From: Methanocella_A sp035319305
GTDB lineage: Archaea > Halobacteriota > Methanocellia > Methanocellales > Methanocellaceae
Direction: 5' to 3'
DNA length: 19,439 nucleotides
Assembly: GCA_035319305.1 (NCBI GenBank)
Contig: DATHCY010000039.1
Location: 1 to 19,439, forward strand
A program made the translations under genes and the position numbers. Of the stretch, positions 1 through 5,938 are shown in pieces. The notes beneath the pieces were generated by a model. The model saw only the letters and a list, made by a program, of their open reading frames with translations, ran no database searches and was not told where the DNA came from. Each line of letters opens with the position of its first letter. Within the stretch, counting starts at the first letter, position 1.

Positions 1-123
1 GTCAAGAAGGAACTGAAAGACCGCGCACACGAATGTCCTTGTTGCGGCCTCGTCATGGATAGGGATGAGAACGCAGCAGTGAACATTCTCAGACTGGGAT
101 TGCAGTCTGTCGCGAAAGCGTAG
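1..123 (+). CDS. tnpB: TnpB (OrfB) nuclease of IS605-type element, C-terminal fragment
   Basis: The gene enters from outside the window, and only the last 40 codons are present. The fragment shows a CPCC pair, the second half of the TnpB zinc finger. It is followed by MDRDENAAVNIL, the typical segment carrying the third RuvC aspartate, and then a short tail to a TAG stop. TnpB is an RNA-guided DNA nuclease encoded by IS200/IS605 elements, the ancestor group of Cas12. Whether the upstream part is intact, and whether a TnpA transposase accompanies it, cannot be seen here. The family call rests on the zinc-finger and DRD motif, which is distinctive despite the short length. Confidence 0.85.
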   Translation, partial: VKKELKDRAHECPCCGLVMDRDENAAVNILRLGLQSVAKA

Positions 124-126
124 AAG

Positions 127-147
127 CCCACAAGCTTTAACTGTGGG
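127..147 (+). repeat. Terminal hairpin of the tnpB element
   Basis: Perfect 6-bp inverted repeat, CCCACA and TGTGGG, with a 9-base loop, four bases after the tnpB stop. In this family such a hairpin is the right-end recognition structure and the 3' part of the reRNA. Role inferred from position and family knowledge. Confidence 0.6.
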
Positions 148-152
148 AGCAG

Positions 153-959
153 TCACCTGACATACATGTCTTTCAGGCTGACATCCGGGTGGTGGTAGCG
201 GGCGATGCGGGGTGTTTTTTTATCTACCTGGACGGCGTTCTGCGGACACCAATGGAAGCACGCGAGACACAAGGCACATTTTGAGTCCCATTCCACTTTC
301 CTCGCTGAGATGGTGATGTTGCTCGTCGGGCATATGCGGCTGCAGGCCCCGCATCGGGCACATGCTGCCGTGGCGTGTAGTCTTTTCGGCAGCCCGTATA
401 CCCTGTTCACTAGGTTCGTCTCCCATATTACGGTTCTCTTGAATGTCGTGAACCTGGCCTTGACGGGGGCCGGGTCGCGTCTTGTCACTTGATCGGCGAT
501 CGCCTTGAGGTTCTGTTCTGCCCTATCTAGCATCGGCTCACGTTTCCGTGGAGGCGTGATGTGATTCATGCCCATGTAATGGCCCACGTACGCGTTGTCC
601 GGCATGATCACTGTGAAGCCGGCAGAGAGCTCCTGCCCTTTTTGCTCGATCAGGGTTTTGAAGTTGACGAGTGTGTTGCCTGGGAGGGCCCCCATCGTCG
701 CGACGACGAAGATGTACGGTGTGCCGGAGAACGAGATTTTCTCCAGGAAGCTCCGGACGAAGTCGGGCATGTCCCAGTAGTAGACTGGGAAGACGAATCC
801 AACGAGGTCGTCGGATTCCTCGATCATGGGCTGGTCCTTGGGCTGGCCCGCTAGGTTGGCGATGTTTACCAGTCTGCAATCTGGCAGTTGCCTGGCAATC
901 GTCCTCGCGGCGTGCAGGGAGTTGCCTGTGCCGGAAAAGTAATAGATCGTTGTCTTCAT
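153..959 (-). CDS. Flavodoxin-2[4Fe-4S] ferredoxin fusion (EFR1-type)
   Basis: A 268-aa cytosolic electron-transfer protein. The N-terminal flavodoxin-like domain has the FMN phosphate loop FSGTGNS at residues 8-14 and the FPVYYWDMP segment near 57-65. The C-terminal part carries two ferredoxin motifs: Cys200/203/206/210, then Cys228/231/234/238 (CxxCxxCxxxCP each), enough for two [4Fe-4S] clusters. This matches proteins annotated as EFR1 family ferrodoxin. It starts 15 bases after the stop of the TetR gene at 975-1646, so the two are probably co-transcribed. A paralogue with the same domain order and the same C-terminal pattern (LKD-x2-x-R then AGG TGA) lies at 14119-14916. The 3' end abuts the tnpB element. 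The reaction partner is unknown; FMN and cluster content fit one- to two-electron switching at low potential. Confidence 0.88.
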   Translation of the reverse strand: MKTTIYYFSGTGNSLHAARTIARQLPDCRLVNIANLAGQPKDQPMIEESDDLVGFVFPVYYWDMPDFVRSFLEKISFSGTPYIFVVATMGALPGNTLVNFKTLIEQKGQELSAGFTVIMPDNAYVGHYMGMNHITPPRKREPMLDRAEQNLKAIADQVTRRDPAPVKARFTTFKRTVIWETNLVNRVYGLPKRLHATAACARCGACSRICPTSNITISARKVEWDSKCALCLACFHWCPQNAVQVDKKTPRIARYHHPDVSLKDMYVR

Positions 960-974
960 TCTTTCATACCATCC

Positions 975-1646
975 TCACGGTTTTAACGCGTTTATTATGA
1001 ACGCGTTGTGTTGTTCGATGCGTTCCTTGTACTCTTGGCGGAACGAGCCAGCTGTCTTGCCGTAGTTGAAAAGAAAGTACTCGGTCGAGGCGTCCGAGTA
1101 GAACGATAGGTATTCCCGGGCTAGCATCTCCGGATCGTAGGGCTTGATGAGCTTATGCTTTCTCAGGGTGGCGAAGAGCGAGGCGCACATCGAGTGCTTG
1201 TAGTTCATGGACCGCGAATAGAACTGTTTCACCTGATCGTTGCGGTATAGTTCGATGTAGAGGATCCTCATGATCTTCTCCATGCGGGGGTCTTCCATCA
1301 GTCTCATGGACAGGTCATCGGCCATGGCTATGCTGTCCTCCAGCCCCATCGATACGATCCGCTCCTCGGATCCGTCGATCTGAAGCCCCATGTCCTCCTG
1401 AATGCTCGCCAGCCTGATGTTGGGGTATCTCAGAATTTTTTCGAGTATCTCTTCTTTGCTGGTATAGTGATAGTATAAAGATGCCTTCTTGATGCTCACC
1501 GCGTCGGCGATTTCCTGCATGGTGACTGTGTCGAATCCCTTTCGGGCGAAGAGATCGATGGCAGCGTCCAGAATCTTTTCCCGGGTGTCTTTTTCGTCGT
1601 TGTCGCAATGTGATATTTTGTCCGAGTCGCTATTCGTTCCAGCCAT
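975..1646 (-). CDS. TetR-family regulator, cassette 1
   Basis: A 223-aa one-component regulator. The N-terminal HTH spans residues about 22-70: a REKILDAAIDLFARKGF helix, an EIADAVSIKKASLYYHY recognition region and the SKEEILEKI tail typical of TetR. The remaining ~150 residues are the ligand-binding and dimerisation domain, of unknown ligand. The start is set by AAGGTAAG just upstream of the ATG. Two perfect-arm palindromes at 1683-1702 and 1736-1755 flank its TATA box, so it is almost certainly autoregulated. Its C-terminus (KHKLIKPYDPE... ending in ALKP) closely resembles the TetR genes at 3029 and 5204, so the three are recent paralogues. The likely target is its own operon with the downstream flavodoxin-ferredoxin gene. 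Confidence 0.92.
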   Translation of the reverse strand: MAGTNSDSDKISHCDNDEKDTREKILDAAIDLFARKGFDTVTMQEIADAVSIKKASLYYHYTSKEEILEKILRYPNIRLASIQEDMGLQIDGSEERIVSMGLEDSIAMADDLSMRLMEDPRMEKIMRILYIELYRNDQVKQFYSRSMNYKHSMCASLFATLRKHKLIKPYDPEMLAREYLSFYSDASTEYFLFNYGKTAGSFRQEYKERIEQHNAFIINALKP

Positions 1647-1682
1647 TTTTCTTACCTTCTTCAGCGTCTGTCAACAGAATTC

Positions 1683-1755
1683 TACCTACCGTTAGGTAGG
1701 TATCGTGTATTGACTCATTGCTATCCTGGTACTTATACCTACCGTTTGGTAGGTA
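1683..1755 (-). promoter_or_regulatory. Twin TetR operators and TATA box of cassette 1
   Basis: Two copies of one palindrome: TACCTACC-GTTA-GGTAGGTA at 1683-1702 and TACCTACC-GTTT-GGTAGGTA at 1736-1755, with 8-bp perfect arms, 4-bp centres and 53 bp centre to centre. On the minus strand a TATA-like TATAAGTA (1730-1737) overlaps the edge of the distal copy. The expected start of transcription, near 1707, falls just upstream of the proximal copy. Binding by the adjacent TetR would block both TATA recognition and initiation. The TetR assignment is inference from position. Confidence 0.8.
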
Positions 1756-1823
1756 GGCTTAAGAATAAGTCCGAAGTTCGATAGCCGCTTCTCATCTACC
1801 GGGCTTGCAGGTCGGAGCGCGAG

Positions 1824-2384
1824 CTATCCTCTCCCCCCGCCTATCGCCAGGAGCTGCACGGATGAGATGACACACAGGAAACCGGCCACACCAAACAGGA
1901 TCACGCCCCAAGGATCCGGGGTCAGCAGCCCCACGATCAGGAGCGCCAGCCTCTCAGGCCTGCCAAACATAGCAGCGTCCGAGCTCAGGCCTTTCCTGTG
2001 CCTATGCACTCTCGAGGCCATAAGGAGCACCGAGCCTGCCACGACCATGAAGGCCGTAGCGGAAGCCCCTCCAGCAACAGCACCGGTAACGAAGGCCAGC
2101 TCAGAAAGCCTGTCGCAGACACTATCATAGTACCGTCCGAACTCGCTGCAACGCCCGCCTGTCCTGGCCAGCGAGCCGTCCACCGCATCGAAGCACGCGC
2201 CAACCATAAATAAGATGATCCCGGTATACAGCTGGCCGGACGCCGCGAGCAACCCGGCGATCACCGATACCAGCAACCCGGCGGTGGTGACCGCGTTCGG
2301 GGTCGCCCCCAGCTGTAGCAGAGCGTGACTTACTGGCTGGAGGGCCCGATCCTTCTGCGGTTTCAATGCATACAGCCAGCTCAT
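1824..2384 (-). CDS. CDP-alcohol phosphatidyltransferase family protein
   Basis: A 186-aa integral membrane enzyme. It carries the full catalytic signature D-x2-DG-x2-AR-x8-G-x3-D-x3-D as Asp66, Asp69, Gly70, Ala73, Arg74, Gly83, Asp87 and Asp91, flanked by several hydrophobic helices (about 35-48, 55-65, 95-115, 145-180). The family transfers a phosphoalcohol from a CDP-activated lipid or alcohol to an acceptor alcohol. In archaea such enzymes make archaetidyl-inositol, -glycerol or -serine type lipids. The acceptor cannot be predicted here. The ATG follows GGAAGGTT and lies 10 bp after the stop of the membrane-anchored flavodoxin at 2395, so the two are translated from one message. A decayed copy of the same pair lies at 12600-13237, which suggests the association is not accidental. 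Confidence 0.88.
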   Translation of the reverse strand: MSWLYALKPQKDRALQPVSHALLQLGATPNAVTTAGLLVSVIAGLLAASGQLYTGIILFMVGACFDAVDGSLARTGGRCSEFGRYYDSVCDRLSELAFVTGAVAGGASATAFMVVAGSVLLMASRVHRHRKGLSSDAAMFGRPERLALLIVGLLTPDPWGVILFGVAGFLCVISSVQLLAIGGGRG

Positions 2385-2394
2385 TATAACCTTC

Positions 2395-2976
2395 CTATTG
2401 TAGCACAGCGGAAACTAAGTTCCCGCAGTCGACGCTGAAGTTGTTGCCCGAGCGAATCGTTTTCGTGGCGGTTCTTTGGTCCAGTGCGTTGAGGTTCGAG
2501 GACGAATTGACCTGCGCTTCCAGCCCCGCTATATTGGCATCTTCGATCTCGCCCCAGCCAGTCGTTCCGAAGACGCCCAGCTTTGCATCCCTCTGCGGCG
2601 TCAGTGCCTTCAGATAGGTCTCGACAGTACTGATCACCGCGCCGTCGTACATCGGCCCGCCCACTATGATCACATCGTAGCCCGATACGTTAGCAGCAGT
2701 AGCGCTCTTGATGCCCGCCAGCTCTACCTTATAGCCTCGAGATCGCAGATCGTCCGCAATGTCCGTCGCCGCACTCCTGGCCTCTCCCGTGATGCCGGGA
2801 TCGTAGGCTACGAGCGCATTTCCGGCGGCCGCTCCGGTCGGGCTCAGGGTCTCGCTGCCTGTGGCCGTGTAGCTCATGAGGTGTAGATCGACTAGGGCCC
2901 ATGCGGCGACTATCACCACGATAATGGCTGCAATTGCTATCCCTACGACTATTCCCACTACTGCAATCAATTTCAT
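2395..2976 (-). CDS. Membrane-anchored flavodoxin-like protein, paralogue A
   Basis: A 193-aa protein counted from the ATG preceded by GGGAGGAAG; a TTG five codons upstream is less likely. Residues 3-28 form one strongly hydrophobic anchor. Next comes the juxtamembrane motif LMSYTATGSETLSPTG, then a flavodoxin-like Rossmann fold with LVAYDPGITGEAR at the first strand-loop, GYDVIIVGGPMY at the third, and LGVFGTTGW. The loop YDPG-x-[ST]-G replaces the usual TGNT phosphate loop, so FMN binding is likely but not assured. The catalytic domain probably hangs off the membrane; the side is uncertain, since no clear Sec-cleavage or positive-inside signal decides it. The gene sits between TetR cassette 2 and the CDP-alcohol transferase in one operon. 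Paralogues are at 3920, 4556, 14951 and, degraded, 12800-13237. Confidence 0.8.
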   Translation of the reverse strand: MKLIAVVGIVVGIAIAAIIVVIVAAWALVDLHLMSYTATGSETLSPTGAAAGNALVAYDPGITGEARSAATDIADDLRSRGYKVELAGIKSATAANVSGYDVIIVGGPMYDGAVISTVETYLKALTPQRDAKLGVFGTTGWGEIEDANIAGLEAQVNSSSNLNALDQRTATKTIRSGNNFSVDCGNLVSAVLQ

Positions 2977-3028
2977 ACGACTTCCTCCCAATTCCGGCCA
3001 AATCTGATCTATTTGCCCTTTGCCGCCT

Positions 3029-3703
3029 TCATGGCTTTATCGAGTTCGTCATGAACTTGGTGTGCTCTTTGATCCGGGCGCTGTACTCCTGGATGAACGA
3101 GCCCGACGTGCTTCCGTACCGTATGAGGAAGTAGTCTGTGAAGGCGTTCATGTAGAACGAGATGTACTCCAGGGCCAGCACTTTCGGATCGTAGGGCTTA
3201 ATGAGCTTGTGCTTTGCCATGGTGGCGAAACCCGCCTCGAAGAAGGCGTAGCCGCCGTCGTCCAGCATCTCTCGCAAGCCCTTTCTCACCTGATCGTTAT
3301 GGTACAGCTCGACGAAGACGATTCTCATCATCTTCTCCACCCGTGGGTCTTCCACCCAGCCAGTGAACACGCCCTCTGCCATGGTCATGAATCCCTCCAG
3401 GCCTAGCGAGGTGATGATCTCTTCGAATTCCCCGCCCTGTGGCCATTTCCTCGCTTGGCTGTTCAGCCATCGCTCTCCGGAGTACTCGAAGATCTTCTCG
3501 AGTATCTCGTCCTTGGTGGTGAAGTAGTAGTACAGCGTCGCCTTTCTAACGCCTGCTACCTCCGCTATCTCCCGCAGGGATACAGCGTCGAACCCCTTTT
3601 CAGCAAAGAGATCTAGGGCGGCGTCGAGGATCCGTTCCCTCGTCGTCCTCTCGATAGCCGGACCATGTGGTACGTTTTTTATACGTTGGTCGTCTTCTGC
3701 CAT
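3029..3703 (-). CDS. TetR-family regulator, cassette 2
   Basis: About 224 aa. The HTH lies near residues 20-70: RERILDAALDLFAEKGF, the REIAEVAGVRKATLYYYF recognition region and TKDEILEKIF. The ligand domain ends in the shared tail of this group (KHKLIKPYDPK..., SGSFIQEY, final SIKP). I prefer the second ATG (MAEDD), because AAAGG lies about 10 bases before it but only one base before the first ATG at 3712. The promoter carries two palindromes, at 3743-3762 and 3790-3809, differing in sequence from those of cassettes 1 and 3. It probably autoregulates and controls the downstream flavodoxin (2395) and CDP-alcohol transferase (1824). The ligand is unknown. Confidence 0.92.
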   Translation of the reverse strand: MAEDDQRIKNVPHGPAIERTTRERILDAALDLFAEKGFDAVSLREIAEVAGVRKATLYYYFTTKDEILEKIFEYSGERWLNSQARKWPQGGEFEEIITSLGLEGFMTMAEGVFTGWVEDPRVEKMMRIVFVELYHNDQVRKGLREMLDDGGYAFFEAGFATMAKHKLIKPYDPKVLALEYISFYMNAFTDYFLIRYGSTSGSFIQEYSARIKEHTKFMTNSIKP

Positions 3704-3742
3704 GTCAACCATGCCTTTTTTGATATCTCGTCTTTCGGTACT

Positions 3743-3809
3743 TCTACCGGTCGGCCGGTAGATAACGTCTTACCCTACAAATACTTAATTCTACCGGCCG
3801 ACCGGTAGA
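3743..3809 (-). promoter_or_regulatory. Twin TetR operators and TATA box of cassette 2
   Basis: TCTACCGG-TCGG-CCGGTAGA at 3743-3762 and TCTACCGG-CCGA-CCGGTAGA at 3790-3809, with identical 8-bp arms and 4-bp centres that are reverse complements of each other. Centres are 47 bp apart. Between them, on the minus strand, TTAAGTATT (3780-3788) is a TATA-like element whose expected start falls inside the proximal operator. The layout matches cassettes 1 and 3. Confidence 0.8.
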
Positions 3810-3919
3810 CAATTTGCAATGTGGTGTATACCTGCAGCCAGCAGGGTAAGGCTGAGGGCGATCATGACCCAATCCTTTAGGGGGTTATGGGCATATACCA
3901 AGCTCGCGCGAATTATATT
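3810..3919. other. Intergenic stretch between cassette 3 and cassette 2
   Basis: There is no convincing gene in these 110 bp. On the minus strand, a short frame from an ATG at 3865 could encode a 24-residue hydrophobic peptide (MIALSLTLLAAGIHHI...) ending in the distal operator at 3791. No ribosome site precedes it, so I do not call it a gene. Confidence 0.4.
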
Positions 3920-4525
3920 CTAGCGCAGGAGATCGGCCACGAAGTCGCCGCATTGTCCGTCGGCGCTGCCGGCCGTCTGATTGGCGCAGCTACCACCGAA
4001 GTCGGTGACCAGCTTCGTCGTCGCTTTGACCTTGACCGGGCTATCATCCGGCAGATGGGCCACGAATTCGCGCATGTACGCTGGGTCGGCGCTATCGGGC
4101 TCGATGATGCCCGTAGCGAAAACGCCGACCTCTGTCTCCGGCGAGGCATGCAGGTTCTCCAGGTACGACTGGGCAGCGCTACCGAGCTTATCCCAGTACG
4201 CGGGGCCTACGACGGCGATGAATTTATAGCCGGATACGTTCCCGGCAGTCCCGCTCCTGACCCCGGCGAGGTCTACCCTGTACCCTTTCGACCGAAGATC
4301 GTCAGCAATTTCGACGGCCGAATTCTTCGCCGCCCCGGATAGGCCGGGATCGTAGACCACCAGAGTACTGCCCGCCGAGGTTCCGGCAGGGCTCATGGTC
4401 TCGCTGCTAGTAGCCGTATAGCTCATCATATCGAAGCGCAAGAAGCAGTATCCAGCTGCAATTGTCACGACGATCAACACGATACCCATTCCCGCAATTT
4501 TCAGTATATTCATCAACAGACTCAT
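3920..4525 (-). CDS. Membrane-anchored flavodoxin-like protein, paralogue B
   Basis: A 201-aa protein; the ATG follows AGGTGATTTGA. One N-terminal transmembrane helix (residues about 6-30) precedes the family motif MMSYTATSSETMSPAG, followed by LVVYDPGLSGAAK and a flavodoxin-like fold. The third-strand motif is altered to FIAVVGPAYW, where relatives have IIVGGP. The C-terminal part is longer than in paralogue A and contains two cysteines (SCANQ and GQCGD) not shared by all relatives. It is the last gene of an apparent operon TetR (5204) - paralogue C (4556) - paralogue B, with a gap of 30 bp to its upstream neighbour. It may be a specialised or partner subunit of paralogue C; this is inference. 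Whether it still binds flavin is uncertain. Confidence 0.78.
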   Translation of the reverse strand: MSLLMNILKIAGMGIVLIVVTIAAGYCFLRFDMMSYTATSSETMSPAGTSAGSTLVVYDPGLSGAAKNSAVEIADDLRSKGYRVDLAGVRSGTAGNVSGYKFIAVVGPAYWDKLGSAAQSYLENLHASPETEVGVFATGIIEPDSADPAYMREFVAHLPDDSPVKVKATTKLVTDFGGSCANQTAGSADGQCGDFVADLLR

Positions 4526-4555
4526 TCAAATCACCTATCTCAGCGCAAGATTTGT

Positions 4556-5152
4556 TCAAGTCGATTTTTCCTCTCTCAGCATGGCTGCTACGAAGTCAGA
4601 GCTATCCCTGTCGACTTTGTCTCCCCGGATTACCTCGATGGCAACCGGATTACTCAGCGAGCTGTCCTCCCATATCCCCGAGACCCCCTCAGTGATCGAT
4701 ATTTTGTCTTGCTCGTACCAGGGAGCAGTCCTGTTCCATGTAAAGCCCCCGGTGGCAAAAACGCCTACCTTTGCATCGTCCGTCGGCTTTAGCGCTTTCA
4801 GGAAGGCGGTGATGGACCTGCTCGGAACGCCGCCATACGTCGGCCCGCCGACGGCGATGACGTCGTAGCCGTATGTGTTTCCGGCGCTCTCACTGTTGAC
4901 TCCGGCCAGGTCGATGGTATATCCTTTCGACTGCAGGTTCCGGGCGATCTGTACTGCTGCGCTCTTCGCAGCTCCGGAGACGCCAGGGTCGTAGACGACT
5001 AGCGCTCGTCCTGTCGGCGTTCCGGCCGGGCTTAAAGTTTCGTTGCCTGTGGCCAGATGACTCATTATGTCCATTGAAACGAAGATCATCCCGCCCATTA
5101 CAGCTATGACTATCAAAACTATGGCAATTCCAGCGATCTGTATCAGATTCAT
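4556..5152 (-). CDS. Membrane-anchored flavodoxin-like protein, paralogue C
   Basis: 198 aa from the ATG that gives MNLIQIAG, preceded by GGGGAAG. A TTG 15 codons upstream would add a Cys-containing extension (EKCCSCQRN) and is less likely. The anchor spans residues about 5-28, then IMSHLATGNETLSPAG, LVVYDPGVSGAAK, YDVIAVGGPTYGG and VGVFATGG, all at flavodoxin-fold positions. It begins about 50 bases after the TetR stop at 5204 and precedes paralogue B, so it sits in the TetR-controlled operon. Electron transfer at the membrane surface is the most natural role given the fold and anchor. No direct partner is encoded next to it except the other flavodoxins. Confidence 0.8.
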   Translation of the reverse strand: MNLIQIAGIAIVLIVIAVMGGMIFVSMDIMSHLATGNETLSPAGTPTGRALVVYDPGVSGAAKSAAVQIARNLQSKGYTIDLAGVNSESAGNTYGYDVIAVGGPTYGGVPSRSITAFLKALKPTDDAKVGVFATGGFTWNRTAPWYEQDKISITEGVSGIWEDSSLSNPVAIEVIRGDKVDRDSSDFVAAMLREEKST

Positions 5153-5203
5153 TCCGCTTCCCCAGTTTCGTTGACAGCTGCAGCATTTTTCGTTCAAGGT
5201 TCC

Positions 5204-5857
5204 TTAAGGTTTTATCGCGTTCACCATAAACGCCGTGTGTCGCTCGATTACCTGCTGGTATTCCTGGCGGAACGAGCCCGATGTCCTGCCGTATCGGACC
5301 AGGAAGTAGTCCATGAACAGATTCCCGTAGAACGAGATGTATTCGAAGGCCAGCACTTCCGGGTCGGCAGTCTTGATGAACTCATGCTTCCGCATGAGGG
5401 CAAAGATATTGGCCCAGAAGGAAAGCGTGAGGTCCATAAACATCTTGTAGAACGTTTTTACACGTTCGTTGTGGTACAGCTCGACGCAGATGACCCTGAA
5501 AATTTTCTCCATACGAGGCTCGTCCACCCAGGCAGTGATCAGGTCACCTCCCATTGCCATGAACCTCTCCGGTCCCAGAGTGACGATCAGCTCTTCGGTC
5601 TTCATATCCTGCGGCCCGGTCGTCTCTATCCTCCTCGTGGGGTATTCGAGGATCATTTCCAGTATCTCCTCCTTGCAGGAGTAGTGCTTATAGATCGAGC
5701 TTTCCTTGATCCCTACGGCTGCGGCTATGTCCCTGACCGATACACCGTCATAGCCTCTCTCGGCAAACAGTTCGACGGCTGCATCGAAAATTTTCTCCTT
5801 CGTGTTCTTCTCACCCGGCACCTTTACCGGCCTGCCTGATTTTCGTCTAGGTGTCAT
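5204..5857 (-). CDS. TetR-family regulator, cassette 3
   Basis: A 217-aa protein. A basic N-terminal arm (MTPRRKSGRP) leads into the HTH: KEKIFDAAVELFAERGY, RDIAAAVGIKESSIYKHY and CKEEILEMIL, residues about 18-70. The ligand domain shares the group tail (KHEFIKTADPE, SGSFRQEY, final AIKP) with the TetRs at 975 and 3029. Its recognition region (IKESSIYKHY) differs from theirs (IKKASLYYHY, VRKATLYYYF), and its operators differ accordingly. The ATG has only a weak ribosome site (AGAGAT), and the proximal operator overlaps the short leader. It is followed by two membrane-anchored flavodoxins and probably controls them and itself. Confidence 0.92.
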   Translation of the reverse strand: MTPRRKSGRPVKVPGEKNTKEKIFDAAVELFAERGYDGVSVRDIAAAVGIKESSIYKHYSCKEEILEMILEYPTRRIETTGPQDMKTEELIVTLGPERFMAMGGDLITAWVDEPRMEKIFRVICVELYHNERVKTFYKMFMDLTLSFWANIFALMRKHEFIKTADPEVLAFEYISFYGNLFMDYFLVRYGRTSGSFRQEYQQVIERHTAFMVNAIKP

Positions 5858-5867
5858 ATCTCTAAAA

Positions 5868-5938
5868 AAGCTAACATTTGATAGCTTTTTAGATTATAGG
5901 ATACATCCGGAATATTTAAAGCTAACGCTTGCTACCTT
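5868..5938 (-). promoter_or_regulatory. Twin TetR operators and TATA box of cassette 3
   Basis: AAGCTAACATTTGATAGCTT (5868-5887) and AAGCTAACGCTTGCTACCTT (5919-5938) agree at 16 of 20 positions, with centres 51 bp apart. The proximal copy has an even longer inverted repeat when the flanking A and T runs are counted. On the minus strand the TATA box TTTAAATATT (5911-5920) sits just inside the distal copy, and the expected start near 5889 abuts the proximal copy. The distal operator covers the stop codon of the radical SAM gene (5932-5934). Confidence 0.78.

Larger units (their letters stand above)
1..152 (+). mobile_element. Right end of an IS200/IS605-family (tnpB-type) element
   Basis: The first 123 bases encode the tail of a TnpB protein. 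They are followed by a short non-coding end carrying a stem of CCCACA (127-132) and TGTGGG (142-147). A tnpB stop followed by a compact hairpin and then host sequence is the usual right-end layout of IS605/IS1341-type elements, where the guide-like reRNA (omega RNA) also ends. The left part lies outside the window. The exact boundary cannot be fixed; I put it just before the stop codon of the neighbouring minus-strand gene, at 153. Confidence 0.75.

Noticed and set aside
1683..3809. Repeated palindromes as a CRISPR-like or integron-like repeat array
   Set aside because: Only two copies per promoter, with different sequences in each cassette and fixed positions relative to TATA boxes. Operators explain them better.
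3887..4342. Plus-strand open frame of 151 codons
   Set aside because: Antisense to membrane-anchored flavodoxin paralogue B, with nothing recognisable in the translation.
5171..5839. Plus-strand open frame of 222 codons
   Set aside because: A mirror of the TetR gene at 5204. Similar mirror frames occur opposite the other TetR genes, as expected from codon bias.
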